Of a DNA stretch of 64,000 bases, positions 39,027-48,828 are shown piece after piece. The translations under genes were made by a program, and so were the position numbers. Position 1 is the first letter of the stretch. Every line of letters begins with the position of its first letter. The notes under the pieces were generated by a model. The model did no database searches. It had not been told where the DNA came from and saw nothing but the letters and a program-made list of their open reading frames with translations. The stretch comes from Actinomycetota bacterium (lineage in GTDB: Bacteria > Actinomycetota > Actinomycetes > S36-B12), in NCBI GenBank assembly GCA_016870515.1, contig VGBL01000007.1, positions 59,619-123,618 of the forward strand, written 5' to 3'.

Positions 39027-40305
39027 GGGCGTCCTGCGTGGACTCGAGGAAGGCCAGGGCGGACCTCGTCTGCTCGACCTGGTCGAGCCACAGGGGCCGC
39101 AGGATGTCGATGCGCCACTCGTGAGCCTGGAGCTTGGTCAGCGGCCCCGCGATGGGCAGGAAGCCGCCAGCCTTCTCGTGCATGGCGATCATCCGCACGG
39201 CGACGTCGGCCTGCAGGCAGTAGATGGGCGGCTGCGGGCCGCGAGCGCCGATCAGGCCGATGAGGTAGAGCTTCTCCAGGTCGAGGGCCACGATTGCGCC
39301 GCCGACGCGCAGCGGCACGCCGTCCTGCCGCACGAGCAGTGACTCGTCGAGGAACGGCAGCGATGCGTGGAATCCGGTCGCCCACAGGATCGTGTCGAAG
39401 TCATCGCTGGTGCCGTCGACGAAGTGCACGGTGGTGCCCTCGAATCGCTCGATGCCCGGGCGCACCGTGATGCGGCCGTGCTGGATCCAATACAGCAGGA
39501 GGTCATTCACGACGGGCGGTCCGTCGGCCAGCGTGTGGTGGTCGGGCTCGGGCATGCCCGGGTAGTCGGTGGCCGTGCCCACCGACACTCGCATCATCAT
39601 GCGGGCGATGAGGTCCTGCTCCTCGAAGGTGAACTCCTGCATCCAGGCGAGCTCCGAGCGTGGCTTGCCGAAGAACGTCTTCGGCTGGAAGAAGTGGCCT
39701 CGGCGCATCACGATGTGCGTGTCGAGGTGGTCCTGAGCAGCGTCGACGGCGAGATCGCATCCGGAGTTGCCCGAGCCCACCACCAGGACCCGACGGCCCT
39801 CGAGGTCACCGGTGTTGCGGTAGGACCCCGAGTGGATCTGCTTGCCGGTGAAGGTGCCGGGGATCTCGGGGACGCGCTGGTCTCGCAGGTGGCCGTTGGC
39901 AACGAGCACGCCGTCGTACTCGCGCGTCACGCCGTCGGAAGTCGTCACCGACCAGCCGGCGGAGCCGACCGGACCCGCGCTCGGTAGGGGTTCCACGCGG
40001 TCGACGGTCGTGTTGAACGTGATGTGTCGCTTCAGGTCGAAGGTGTCGGCGTAGAGGTGGAAGTACTCGAGCATCTGGTCGCGGTGCGGGAAGAGCGGCC
40101 AGTGAGCGGGCATCGGAAGGTCGGGGAAGCCGGTGACCTGGCGTGAGGTGATCAGGTGCAGGGCGTCGTAGTCGTGGTTCCAGTGACCACCGATGGTGTC
40201 CGACTTCTCGAAGCAGTCGACGTCATATCCGGCGTCGAGCGTGGCCTTGAGGGAGGCGAGGCCGGCGGGTCCGCCGCCGATGATGCAGTAGCGCGACATG
40301 GTCAC
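39019..40305 (-). CDS. Flavin-containing monooxygenase (class B FMO/BVMO-like)
   Basis: YCIIGGGPAGLASLKATLDAGYDVDCFEKSDTIGGHW; FMO motif FTGKQIHSGSYRN; second Rossmann GRRVLVVGSGNSGCDLA. Confidence 0.92.
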   Translation of the reverse strand: MTMSRYCIIGGGPAGLASLKATLDAGYDVDCFEKSDTIGGHWNHDYDALHLITSRQVTGFPDLPMPAHWPLFPHRDQMLEYFHLYADTFDLKRHITFNTTVDRVEPLPSAGPVGSAGWSVTTSDGVTREYDGVLVANGHLRDQRVPEIPGTFTGKQIHSGSYRNTGDLEGRRVLVVGSGNSGCDLAVDAAQDHLDTHIVMRRGHFFQPKTFFGKPRSELAWMQEFTFEEQDLIARMMMRVSVGTATDYPGMPEPDHHTLADGPPVVNDLLLYWIQHGRITVRPGIERFEGTTVHFVDGTSDDFDTILWATGFHASLPFLDESLLVRQDGVPLRVGGAIVALDLEKLYLIGLIGARGPQPPIYCLQADVAVRMIAMHEKAGGFLPIAGPLTKLQAHEWRIDILRPLWLDQVEQTRSALAFLESTQDAHV

Positions 40306-41039
40306 CCCAGGTTGTCGTGGTGGTCGAAGACGTGGTGCATGAGCGGGAGGTCGAAGATGCCCTCGAACTGGGCGGCTGGGTAGCCCCGGGCGAACTCGCC
40401 GACGGTGCAGCGCACGTGATCCCGCCAGGCGGCCGCGGCCGCGTCGCGGTGGCGTTGCCGCACGGCGTGCAGGAGCCTTTCGTGTCGCTCGATGAGGGCC
40501 GAGTGGTCGAGCTCGTCGTAGGTGATGCCGAGGACCTTGACGAAGACCGGGATGTCGCGGGCCGTCTGGTCGAGCACGGCCGTGACGCGTGTGAGGCCGC
40601 TGAGATCGAAGAGCGCGGACTGAAAGTGCAGGTCAGCATCCATCATGAGCAGCGCATCGCCTTGCACCCCGGGGTTCCGCATCCGCCGCAGCAGTAGCTC
40701 GACGTCGTCGAACTCCGGTGCGGACGCCGCATCGAGCGACATGGCGTGGTTGAGGGCGAGCAGCCCGAGGCCGAGCCTCACGACGTAGACCTCCAGCACG
40801 TCGTCGAATGTTGGAGACGTCACAACGGCGCCGCGATTGCGTCGCAGGACGACGATGCCCTCGGCAGCGAGCAGGCGGATGCCCTCGCGCACCGGCCCGC
40901 GGGAGATACCGAGCTCCGCCGCGATGTCGGCCTCGATGAGCCGGTCTCCCGGTCGCAGCGTGCCCTGCAGGAGAGCCTCGCGGATCCGCTCGGCCACGAG
41001 CTCGGCGGTCGACAGATCGGGGAGTCGCTCGAAGGTCAT
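40302..41039 (-). CDS. GntR-family (FadR subfamily, FCD domain) transcriptional regulator
   Basis: LVAERIREALLQGTLRPGDRLIEADIAAELGISRGPVREGIRLLAAEGIVVLRRNRGAVV; FCD-like C-terminus. Confidence 0.93.
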   Translation of the reverse strand: MTFERLPDLSTAELVAERIREALLQGTLRPGDRLIEADIAAELGISRGPVREGIRLLAAEGIVVLRRNRGAVVTSPTFDDVLEVYVVRLGLGLLALNHAMSLDAASAPEFDDVELLLRRMRNPGVQGDALLMMDADLHFQSALFDLSGLTRVTAVLDQTARDIPVFVKVLGITYDELDHSALIERHERLLHAVRQRHRDAAAAAWRDHVRCTVGEFARGYPAAQFEGIFDLPLMHHVFDHHDNLG

Positions 41040-41731
41040 CGCATCACATCCGCCCCAGACAGCACGATGGTCTCGCCGTCCATGAAGCCGGCGATGCCGG
41101 ATCCGGTGAGGGTCCACACCCATTCGGCAATCTCGGCGGGCTGGGCCACGCGGCCGAGCGGGATGGATGCCGCTGCTTCGGCCATGCGCCCGGTGGCGGC
41201 GTTGCCCGGCGTATCGACCCAGCCGGGCGCGATGCCGTTGACGCGGACACCGCGCGGAGCGAGTTCGAGAGCGAGCTCCTTGGTGAGCATGACAACCGCT
41301 GCCTTGGATGCGCCGTAGAGCAGCTGTCCCGGCGAGACGGTGAAGGCATCGACCGAGGCGAAGTTGACGATCGCGGAGCCCGCGGGCATGCGCGGAACGC
41401 ACGCGGCGGTGACATTGAGGATGCCCAGCACGTTGACGTCGAAGATGCGGCGATAGAGCTCGTCGGTGTAGGTCTTGAGAGTCGTGGGGGGATACACGCC
41501 CGCGACGTTGGCCACCGCGTCGATCGAGCGCCCGCCAACCGTCCTGGCGAGCGCGGCCTCGACCGCTGCCCGGTCGCGCACATCGACGACGGCCGCCGTG
41601 AAGTCGGCATGGTCGTGCCGCATGTCGGGGGAGACGTCGATGCCGATGACCGACCAGCCGTGCGCGAGGTAGCAGCGGGCCGTGGCATGGCCCATGCCGC
41701 TCCCGGCCCCCGTGACGACGGCGACGCCCAT
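41036..41731 (-). CDS. SDR-family oxidoreductase
   Basis: MGVAVVTGAGSGMGHATARCYLAHGWSVIGIDVS...YGASKAAVVMLTKELALELAPRGVRVNGIAPGWVDTPG; ATG at 41731. Confidence 0.94.
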   Translation of the reverse strand: MGVAVVTGAGSGMGHATARCYLAHGWSVIGIDVSPDMRHDHADFTAAVVDVRDRAAVEAALARTVGGRSIDAVANVAGVYPPTTLKTYTDELYRRIFDVNVLGILNVTAACVPRMPAGSAIVNFASVDAFTVSPGQLLYGASKAAVVMLTKELALELAPRGVRVNGIAPGWVDTPGNAATGRMAEAAASIPLGRVAQPAEIAEWVWTLTGSGIAGFMDGETIVLSGADVMR

Positions 41732-41756
41732 GCGCCGCAGGCTAGGAACTCCTGAC

Positions 41757-41774
41757 CAGATTGTCAACAATCTG
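41757..41774. promoter_or_regulatory. Putative GntR/FadR-type operator palindrome upstream of the SDR-GntR-FMO-SDR operon
   Basis: CAGATTGT-CA-ACAATCTG: perfect 8-bp inverted repeat, 2-nt spacer, about 25 bp upstream of the first start codon. Confidence 0.72.
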
Positions 41775-42245
41775 CAAAGCCGTCAGGGAGGTTTACCGCC
41801 TAACGGCTAGAAGGACGGCCGAGGCGTCCGCGGCCTCACCCTCGGCGACCTGGCGTGACTGCGAGTCCTATGCCCGCCGCGCCCGCACGGGGTGCCCCGG
41901 CCAGAGTGTGCAGCCGTGGCAGGCGTGCCCGAGTGCCCTGGTGGAGTGGTTCACCCTGACGAAGTCGACGAGTGCTCTCGTGCGCTGCAAGAAGTCGGGT
42001 GCGTCCACCAAGTGGGTGTGGGCCTGACCCTGGCGCGCGGTGAGCGCTAGCGCATCGCCTCGAGTCCGCCGTTCGGCGATTTATGACGGTGCACGCGCCG
42101 CGGTCTCACAGGGCCAGCACATGCGCGGCACGTGACTTTTGTCCTCGGTGAGGATCAGCGTCACCGCGTCCGAGTAGCGCCGCATATCGATATCTAGAGG
42201 ACGCGTAGTTGACGATACGTGGCGCGGAAGCGGGGAGTGCGCGAG

Positions 42246-43736
42246 TTACTCCTCGAGCCAGCCCTTCGCGCGCTCGACGGCCCGACGCCAGAGACGATGC
42301 GCGGCCTCGCCGCCTCCCTGGGGCGTGAACACCCGGTCGGTGCGACGGGTGGCGACGATCTGCTCCTGGGTCCACACCCCGGTGCCCAACCCGGCGAGGA
42401 ACGCCGCGCCCAGGCCGGTGGTCTGCAATTCCGCCGAGCGATCCACGGGAACGCGCACCTGGTCGGCCTGCATCTGGCAGAGCAGGTCGTTGGCGGCCGC
42501 CCCACCATCGACCGCGAGCCTCGGCAGTCGCACCCCGCCCTCGCTCGCCATGAGATCGACGACATCGCGCACTTCGAAGGCAATCGCCTCGAGCGTGGCC
42601 CGCACGATGTGGGCGCGGGTGGTGGCGCGCGTGATGCCGATGATCGTGCCGCGCGCGTAGGGATCCCAGTCGGGTGCACCGAGGCCGGTGAGCGCGGGGA
42701 CGAAGACCACGCCGCCGCTGTCGGGCACGGACTCGGCGATTGCCTGCGTTTCACTCGCGCTCGCGATGATGGCGAGTCCGTCACGCAGCCACTGCACCGC
42801 GGCACCCGTGACGAAGACCGCACCCTCAAGTGCGTAGGTGAGCGAGCCATCGGGTCGACCGAGGGCGACGGTGGTCAGCAGCCCGCTTGGCGATGGCACC
42901 GCGCGCTCACCGGTATTGACGAGCAGGAAGGAGCCCGTGCCGTAGGTGCACTTGGCGTCGCCTTCGGCGAAGCCCGCCTGCCCGACGAGCGCCGACTGCT
43001 GGTCGCCCGCGATGCCGGCGATGGGCAGGTCCAGCCCCAAGAGTGCGGCCGGATCGGTGCGGGCGATCTCGCCGTACGACGGCACGATCTCGGGCAGGGC
43101 GTCGATGGGAACGCCGAACAATGCCGCGAGCTCCGCGCTCCAGGTGCCGGTGCGGATATCGAAGAGCAGCGTCCGCGAGGCATTGGTGGGGTCGGTGACG
43201 TGATGAAGTCCCCGCGTCATGCGCGCAATCAGGTAGGAGTCGATCGTGCCGATGGCGACGCGCCCCGATGTCACCTGTGCCCAGGTGGTCGGATCGTTGC
43301 GCGCGACCCAGGCGATCTTGGTGCCGGAGAAATACGGGTCGAGCCGCAGGCCGGTGAGCTCGCTGACCCGCGGCTCATGTCCCTGCGACTTCCACTCGTC
43401 GCACATCGCAGCGGTACGCCGGTCCTGCCACACGATCGCTCGTCGCGCCGAGCCGAGCGTCTCGCGATCCCAGAAGCACACGGTCTCGCGCTGGTTGGTG
43501 ATGCCCAGAGCCGTGGGCGCCTCGGGCGAGGAGGCCAGCGCCTCGCGTGTCGCTTCGAGCGTTGCGCTCCAGATTTCGCCCGCATCGTGCTCCACCCAGG
43601 CGGCGCCGGCGCCGCCACCGTCTTGGGGGAAGTGCTGGGGGAACTCCCGGTAGCCGCGGGCGATCACCCGCGCCGCATCGTCGACGAGCAGGGCGGTGAC
43701 CCCGGTGGTCCCGGCATCGATGGACAGCACGGCCAT
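42246..43736 (-). CDS. glpK: Glycerol kinase
   Basis: MAVLSIDAGTTGVTALLVD...LGITNQRETVCFWDRETL...CTYGTGSFLLVNTGE...GIIGITRATTRAHIVRATLEAIAF. Confidence 0.96.
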   Translation of the reverse strand: MAVLSIDAGTTGVTALLVDDAARVIARGYREFPQHFPQDGGGAGAAWVEHDAGEIWSATLEATREALASSPEAPTALGITNQRETVCFWDRETLGSARRAIVWQDRRTAAMCDEWKSQGHEPRVSELTGLRLDPYFSGTKIAWVARNDPTTWAQVTSGRVAIGTIDSYLIARMTRGLHHVTDPTNASRTLLFDIRTGTWSAELAALFGVPIDALPEIVPSYGEIARTDPAALLGLDLPIAGIAGDQQSALVGQAGFAEGDAKCTYGTGSFLLVNTGERAVPSPSGLLTTVALGRPDGSLTYALEGAVFVTGAAVQWLRDGLAIIASASETQAIAESVPDSGGVVFVPALTGLGAPDWDPYARGTIIGITRATTRAHIVRATLEAIAFEVRDVVDLMASEGGVRLPRLAVDGGAAANDLLCQMQADQVRVPVDRSAELQTTGLGAAFLAGLGTGVWTQEQIVATRRTDRVFTPQGGGEAAHRLWRRAVERAKGWLEE

Positions 43737-43813
43737 GTCCTGACCCTAGCCAGCCGCGGCCCTTCGTCGGCTAGGCTCTGCACACGTTTACACATCCGGC
43801 TTCGGGAGTGGTC

Positions 43814-44839
43814 ATGCGCGTGGGCGTCCTCACCGGCGGGGGCGACTGCCCCGGCCTCAACGCCGTCATTCGTGCGGTGGTCCGCAAGGGCATCAGGGAA
43901 TACGAATACGACTTCGTCGGCTTTCGCGACGGATGGAAGGGTCCGCTCGAAGGCACCACCATGCCCCTCGACATCGCGGCCGTGCGCGGCATCCTGCCCA
44001 GGGGCGGCACCATCCTCGGCTCATCGCGCTCCAACCCGATCAAGATCGAGGGCGGTGTCGAGCGCATCCAGCGCAATCTCGCCGACCTGGGCGTCGACGC
44101 TCTTATTGCCATAGGCGGCGAGGACACCCTCGGCGTCGCCACCAAGCTGGCCGACCACGGCCTGCCCGTCGTCGGCGTGCCCAAGACAATCGACAATGAC
44201 CTCAACGCGACCGACTACACCTTTGGCTTCGACACGGCCGTGACCATCGCAACCGAAGCCATTGATCGCCTGCACACCACGGCCGAGTCGCACCACCGCG
44301 TGCTCGTGATCGAGGTCATGGGCCGGCACGCGGGATGGATCGCGCTGCACTCTGGCATGGCGGGCGGCGCCAACGTCATCCTCATCCCCGAGGTGCCCTT
44401 CGATCTCGACCAGGTGTGCGGATGGGTCGAGCAGCGCTTCCATTCGCAATACGCGCCGATCATCTGCGTGGCCGAGGGTGCGCTGCCCAAGGACGGCGAC
44501 CTGATCACCAAGGACGCCACGGTCGATGCCTTCGGCCACGTGAAGCTGTCGGGTATCGGCGACTGGCTGGCATCGGCCATCGAGCAGCGCACCGGCAAGG
44601 AGTCGCGGGCTGCCGTGCTCGGTCATATCCAGCGCGGCGGCACGCCCACGGCCTTCGATCGAGTGCTGGCCACCCGCTTCGGCCTCAACGCCATCGAAGC
44701 CGTCAAGGACGGCGACTCGGGCAAGATGGTGGCCCTTCGCGGCACCGACATCGTGAGAGTGCCGCTGGCCGACGCCACCGGCACGCTCAAGACCGTTCCG
44801 ATCTCGCGCTACGAGGAGGCCGCAGCCTTCTTTGGCTGA
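43814..44839 (+). CDS. pfkA: 6-phosphofructokinase
   Basis: MRVGVLTGGGDCPGLNAVIRAVVRK...IAIGGEDTLGVA...GVPKTIDNDL...VIEVMGRHAGWIAL...LGHIQRGGTPTAFDR. Confidence 0.96.
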   Translation: MRVGVLTGGGDCPGLNAVIRAVVRKGIREYEYDFVGFRDGWKGPLEGTTMPLDIAAVRGILPRGGTILGSSRSNPIKIEGGVERIQRNLADLGVDALIAIGGEDTLGVATKLADHGLPVVGVPKTIDNDLNATDYTFGFDTAVTIATEAIDRLHTTAESHHRVLVIEVMGRHAGWIALHSGMAGGANVILIPEVPFDLDQVCGWVEQRFHSQYAPIICVAEGALPKDGDLITKDATVDAFGHVKLSGIGDWLASAIEQRTGKESRAAVLGHIQRGGTPTAFDRVLATRFGLNAIEAVKDGDSGKMVALRGTDIVRVPLADATGTLKTVPISRYEEAAAFFG

Positions 44840-44867
44840 GGTCCACGCGCCCCGTACCCTTATCCAC

Positions 44868-46193
44868 ATGTCCTCGATCACCTGGCCGGATCTGGCTGCC
44901 CGGCAGCAGCCCGTGTGGCCCGATCAGGATGCCCTTGAGCGGGTGCTCGCCGACCTGGGCTCGCAGCCGCCACTGGTCTTCGCGGGGGAGTGCGACACCC
45001 TGACCGTGCAGTTGGGCAAAGCTGCCCTGGGCAACGCGTTCGTGCTCACCGGTGGTGACTGCGCTGAGACCTTCGCCGCCAACACCGCCGATTCCATTCG
45101 CGCCCGACTCAAAACGGTGCTGCAGATGTCGATCGTGCTTACCTACGCCGCCTCCCTCCCCATCGTGAAGATGGGCCGGGTTGCCGGGCAGTACTTCAAG
45201 CCGCGTAGCCAGCCCATCGAGGTGCGCGATGGCATCGAGTTGCCGAGCTACCTCGGTGACGCGGTCAACGACATCGCCTTCAACCCTGAGTCGAGGCGTC
45301 CTGATCCCGCTCGCATGCTCCGCGCCTACCACGCCTCCGGCTCGGCCCTCAATCTCATTCGGGCATTTACGCAGGGCGGCTACGCCGACATGCGACAGGT
45401 GCACGCGTGGAACCAGGACTTCGTCCGCGAGTCGACCGCGGGCCAGCTCTACGATCGACTGGCGACCGAAATCGATCGCGCGCTGTCCTTCATGCAGGCG
45501 TGCGGTGCCGACCCGGAGGAGTTCAAGCGCGTCGAGTTCTACGCCGCCCACGAGGCGCTCAGCCTTGAGTACGAGCGTGCGCTTACGCGCATCGACTCGC
45601 GTACCGGCCTGCCCTATGACGTATCCGGCCACTTCCTGTGGGTCGGGGAGCGCACCCGACAGCTGGACGGTGCCCACATGCACTTCGCCTCCACCATCCG
45701 CAACCCCATCGGGATGAAGGTCGGCCCCACGGCCTCGCCCGAGGAGGTCCTAGACGCCGTCGAGATGCTCAATCCCGACCGCGTCCCCGGTCGGCTCAGC
45801 CTCATCACTCGAATGGGTGCGGGCAGGGTGCGCGACGCTCTCCCTGCTGTCGTACAGAAGGTCGAGGCCAGCGGCAATCCGGTCGTCTGGGTGTGCGACC
45901 CGATGCACGGCAACACCTTCGAGGCCAGCAGTGGCCACAAGACACGCTCCTTCGACGACGTCATCGGCGAGGTCGAGGGCTTCTTCGAAGTGCACCGCAC
46001 CCTCGGCACCATCCCCGGCGGCATCCACGTCGAGCTCACCGGTGATGACGTCACCGAATGCGTCGGTGGCTCCGGCGGACTGGCTGAAGACGGGCTTGGC
46101 TTCCGCTATGAGACCGCCTGCGACCCGCGCCTCAACCGCGAGCAGTCCCTGGAGTTGGCCTTCCTCGTGGCCGACATGCTGCTAAAGCGCTAG
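44868..46193 (+). CDS. aroG: Class II 3-deoxy-7-phosphoheptulonate synthase
   Basis: LVFAGECDTLTVQLGKAALGNAFVLTGGDCAETFA...CDPMHGNTFEASSGHKTRSFDDV; ATG at 44868. Confidence 0.96.
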   Translation: MSSITWPDLAARQQPVWPDQDALERVLADLGSQPPLVFAGECDTLTVQLGKAALGNAFVLTGGDCAETFAANTADSIRARLKTVLQMSIVLTYAASLPIVKMGRVAGQYFKPRSQPIEVRDGIELPSYLGDAVNDIAFNPESRRPDPARMLRAYHASGSALNLIRAFTQGGYADMRQVHAWNQDFVRESTAGQLYDRLATEIDRALSFMQACGADPEEFKRVEFYAAHEALSLEYERALTRIDSRTGLPYDVSGHFLWVGERTRQLDGAHMHFASTIRNPIGMKVGPTASPEEVLDAVEMLNPDRVPGRLSLITRMGAGRVRDALPAVVQKVEASGNPVVWVCDPMHGNTFEASSGHKTRSFDDVIGEVEGFFEVHRTLGTIPGGIHVELTGDDVTECVGGSGGLAEDGLGFRYETACDPRLNREQSLELAFLVADMLLKR

Positions 46194-46262
46194 CGACCCG
46201 TCGCGAATTGCATGTCCGGTGTCGGCGTAGCCGCGGCCGCCGCGACGGGGCAGGATGAGCAC

Positions 46263-46772
46263 GTGAGCTCCCGCCGATTTGCGTCGCTCGTGCGCACCAC
46301 GGTCAAGACGCCGTGGCGCCCGGTCGGCATCGTTGCCGACGAAGACGGTGTCGTCGTCGCCTCGTGGTTTGGTGCCCCCCGTGACTCCGATGCCGCACAC
46401 ATCGACCTCGACTCCGCCCGTAAGGTGCGCCACATCGACGGCGCGAGCGATGCGATCCTGGCGTGGGTCAACGGTGATGTCGACGCGATCCTCGACGTGC
46501 CCGTCGACCAGCCGGGCGGCCCCTTCCAGCAGAAGGCCTGGAAGGCCATGCGCAAGGTGCGCGGTGGCACGACGGTGACCTACGCCGACGTCGCCCGCAT
46601 GGCCGGCAGTCCCAAGGCCGTACGCGCGGCCGGCACGGCGTGCGCGCTCAACCACGTGGCACCGTTCGTGCCGTGCCATCGGATCATCCACACGGACGGG
46701 ACGATCAGCGCCTATGGATTCGGGCCCGACCTGAAGGTGCTCCTGTTGGAGCACGAGGGAGCCCTGCTCTAG
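46263..46772 (+). CDS. ogt: Methylated-DNA--[protein]-cysteine S-methyltransferase
   Basis: KAMRKVRGGTTVTYADVARMAGSPKAVRAAG...VPCHRIIHTDGTISAYGFG; GTG start chosen, 46212 possible. Confidence 0.92.
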   Translation: MSSRRFASLVRTTVKTPWRPVGIVADEDGVVVASWFGAPRDSDAAHIDLDSARKVRHIDGASDAILAWVNGDVDAILDVPVDQPGGPFQQKAWKAMRKVRGGTTVTYADVARMAGSPKAVRAAGTACALNHVAPFVPCHRIIHTDGTISAYGFGPDLKVLLLEHEGALL

Positions 46773-46774
46773 CG

Positions 46775-48736
46775 TTAGATGATCGTGATCGTGACCGTGC
46801 TGCCTGCGGGCAGCATCGTGCCGGAAGATGGATCCTGCAGGATCACCCGATCTAGCGCGATCACCGGCGGCTCGTTGACCGAGACGTTGAGGCCGAGTGA
46901 GTAGAGCAGGTCGATCGCATCCTGGCGCGGCATGTCGATGAGGTAGGGCACCTCGACCGGAGGCGGCCCCTTCGAGACGACCAGCGCCACCGTGCTACCG
47001 ACGTCGACCTTCTCGCCCTTGCCCGGCGTCGAGGAGACGACCTCACCCTCGGCGTATTCGGTCGAGAAGTCCTCGGTCGTGGTGACGATGAGCCCGGCTG
47101 CCTCGAGTTGAGCCTTGGCCTCATCGACCGGCGTGCCGGCGAGGTTGGGGATCTTGACCGGCTTGGGGCCCTTGGACACCACGAGCTTGACGACGGTGCC
47201 CGGCTTGAGTTCGTCCCCGGCAGGCGGGTCACTCGACACCACCTTGCCCACGGCGACGACCGCGTCGTATTCCTCGGTCACCGAGCCCGCGCTCAACTTC
47301 GCCTCGGCGAGAGCGGCACCGGCCTCCTCGACGGTGAGTCCGGTGACGACGGGCACCGCGTAGCGTTCGGGGCCAAGCGACAAGACGACGCCGATGCTCG
47401 ACCCGTTGGCCGCTGACGCTCCGGGCTCGGGGTTTGACGAGATGATCAGGCCCTTGGCGACGGTCTCGCTGAATTCCTCTCCGGAGACCTCGAGGGTCAG
47501 GCCCACCTGCTGGAGTGCCGATGTCGCCGCCGCTTCGTCCATGCCGATGACGCCGGGGACAGCGACCTGCTTGCCCGGTCCGGCGGCGAGATACCACCCC
47601 GCTACCGCGGCGCCGCCGACGGCGAGGAGCAGCAGCAGGATCGCGATGAGCCATCCGCGCTTGCGAGGTCGCGGTGGGGCAGCGCGGGGCGGTGCGGGGC
47701 GTTCGCCCGGAGCAAGTGGGCGAGCGGTGACGGCGGCGGGGGGTGCACCGCCGCCGGCAGACGCGATCGCGAGGTCTGCGGGCACGACGAGGGTGTCCTG
47801 CGTCGTGCGCGACATGGGCTGCGGGGGAGGCATGGTGCGTCGTATGCGACGGACATCGGCCAAGAAGCTGCGAGAGTCGGGATAGCGCGCCGCGGGGTCG
47901 CGACGCGTCGCGGTGGCGATCAGCGCGTCGACATCGGGGGGAATCGTCGGGCGTAGTGATGATGCCGGCGGTACGTCGGCGTTGACGTGCTGGTAGGCGA
48001 CGGTGAGCGGGTTTTCGGCGGCGAACGGCACCTGCCCGGTCACCATCTCGAAGAGGCAGATGCCGGCACCGTATACGTCGGAGCGCGCGTCGGCATCGCC
48101 ACGCTCGACATGCTCGGGGGAGAGGTAGGCGACGGTGCCGATGAGCATGCCCTGCGTAGCAGACGTGACATTGGTGACGGCACGTGCAAGACCGAAGTCG
48201 GTCACCTTCACCCGGCCGTCGTCGGAGATGAGGATGTTTTCGGGCTTGACGTCGCGATGCACGAACCCGGCGTTGTGGGCCGCGGCAAGCGCCTCCAACA
48301 TCGGGTCGAGGATCGTCAGAGCCTGCTCGGGGGTCAGGGCACCGTAGTCGCGCAGGACATCGCGCAGCGTGCGGCCCGCCACGAACTCCATGGCGAGGTA
48401 GGGCACGCCATCGGCCTCGCCCTGGTCAAAGACGGCGACGACGTGCGGGTGGCTGAGTTGGGCGGCCGCACGCGCCTCGCGCCGGAAGCGCGCGATGAAC
48501 TCCGCGTCTTCGGCCAGCGCCGGACTCATGACCTTCAGCGCCACGGTGCGGTCCAGCCGCGTGTCGACCGCCTCGTAGACGGTCGCCATGCCGCCGCGCG
48601 CCAGGCGCGCGACGATCCGATAGCGGCCGTCCACGAGGGTCCCGACCAGGGGATCTGGGATCGCGGGGACCGCCGAGCCCGACAGGGTCGGCTCTGCCGA
48701 CCCTCCGGGCCGGACCGGTTGGGCAGGGGTCTCCAT
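46775..48736 (-). CDS. pknB: Ser/Thr protein kinase with four C-terminal PASTA domains
   Basis: Kinase HRDVKPENIL/DFGLARA; TM segment; four PASTA-like repeats. Confidence 0.94.
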   Translation of the reverse strand: METPAQPVRPGGSAEPTLSGSAVPAIPDPLVGTLVDGRYRIVARLARGGMATVYEAVDTRLDRTVALKVMSPALAEDAEFIARFRREARAAAQLSHPHVVAVFDQGEADGVPYLAMEFVAGRTLRDVLRDYGALTPEQALTILDPMLEALAAAHNAGFVHRDVKPENILISDDGRVKVTDFGLARAVTNVTSATQGMLIGTVAYLSPEHVERGDADARSDVYGAGICLFEMVTGQVPFAAENPLTVAYQHVNADVPPASSLRPTIPPDVDALIATATRRDPAARYPDSRSFLADVRRIRRTMPPPQPMSRTTQDTLVVPADLAIASAGGGAPPAAVTARPLAPGERPAPPRAAPPRPRKRGWLIAILLLLLAVGGAAVAGWYLAAGPGKQVAVPGVIGMDEAAATSALQQVGLTLEVSGEEFSETVAKGLIISSNPEPGASAANGSSIGVVLSLGPERYAVPVVTGLTVEEAGAALAEAKLSAGSVTEEYDAVVAVGKVVSSDPPAGDELKPGTVVKLVVSKGPKPVKIPNLAGTPVDEAKAQLEAAGLIVTTTEDFSTEYAEGEVVSSTPGKGEKVDVGSTVALVVSKGPPPVEVPYLIDMPRQDAIDLLYSLGLNVSVNEPPVIALDRVILQDPSSGTMLPAGSTVTITII

Positions 48737-48828
48737 GGCGTTCCCGAGTCTAGGTCGGCGCCACGCCCCAGCCCGGGATGCGCGGGTCCGGCGTGGCAGG
48801 CCCGCTCACTCCTGGGCAGGATGGTCGG

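Noticed and set aside
42219-44114. 631-codon plus-strand ORF overlapping glpK and pfkA
   Set aside because: Low-complexity translation antisense to glycerol kinase and out of frame with pfkA
44100-44130. GGED motif in phosphofructokinase as an unusual substrate-specificity change
   Set aside because: GGEDT is, to my knowledge, common in actinobacterial PfkA, so it is not treated as unusual
44021-44881. 286-codon minus-strand ORF over pfkA
   Set aside because: Antisense shadow ORF; pfkA motifs on the plus strand are unambiguous
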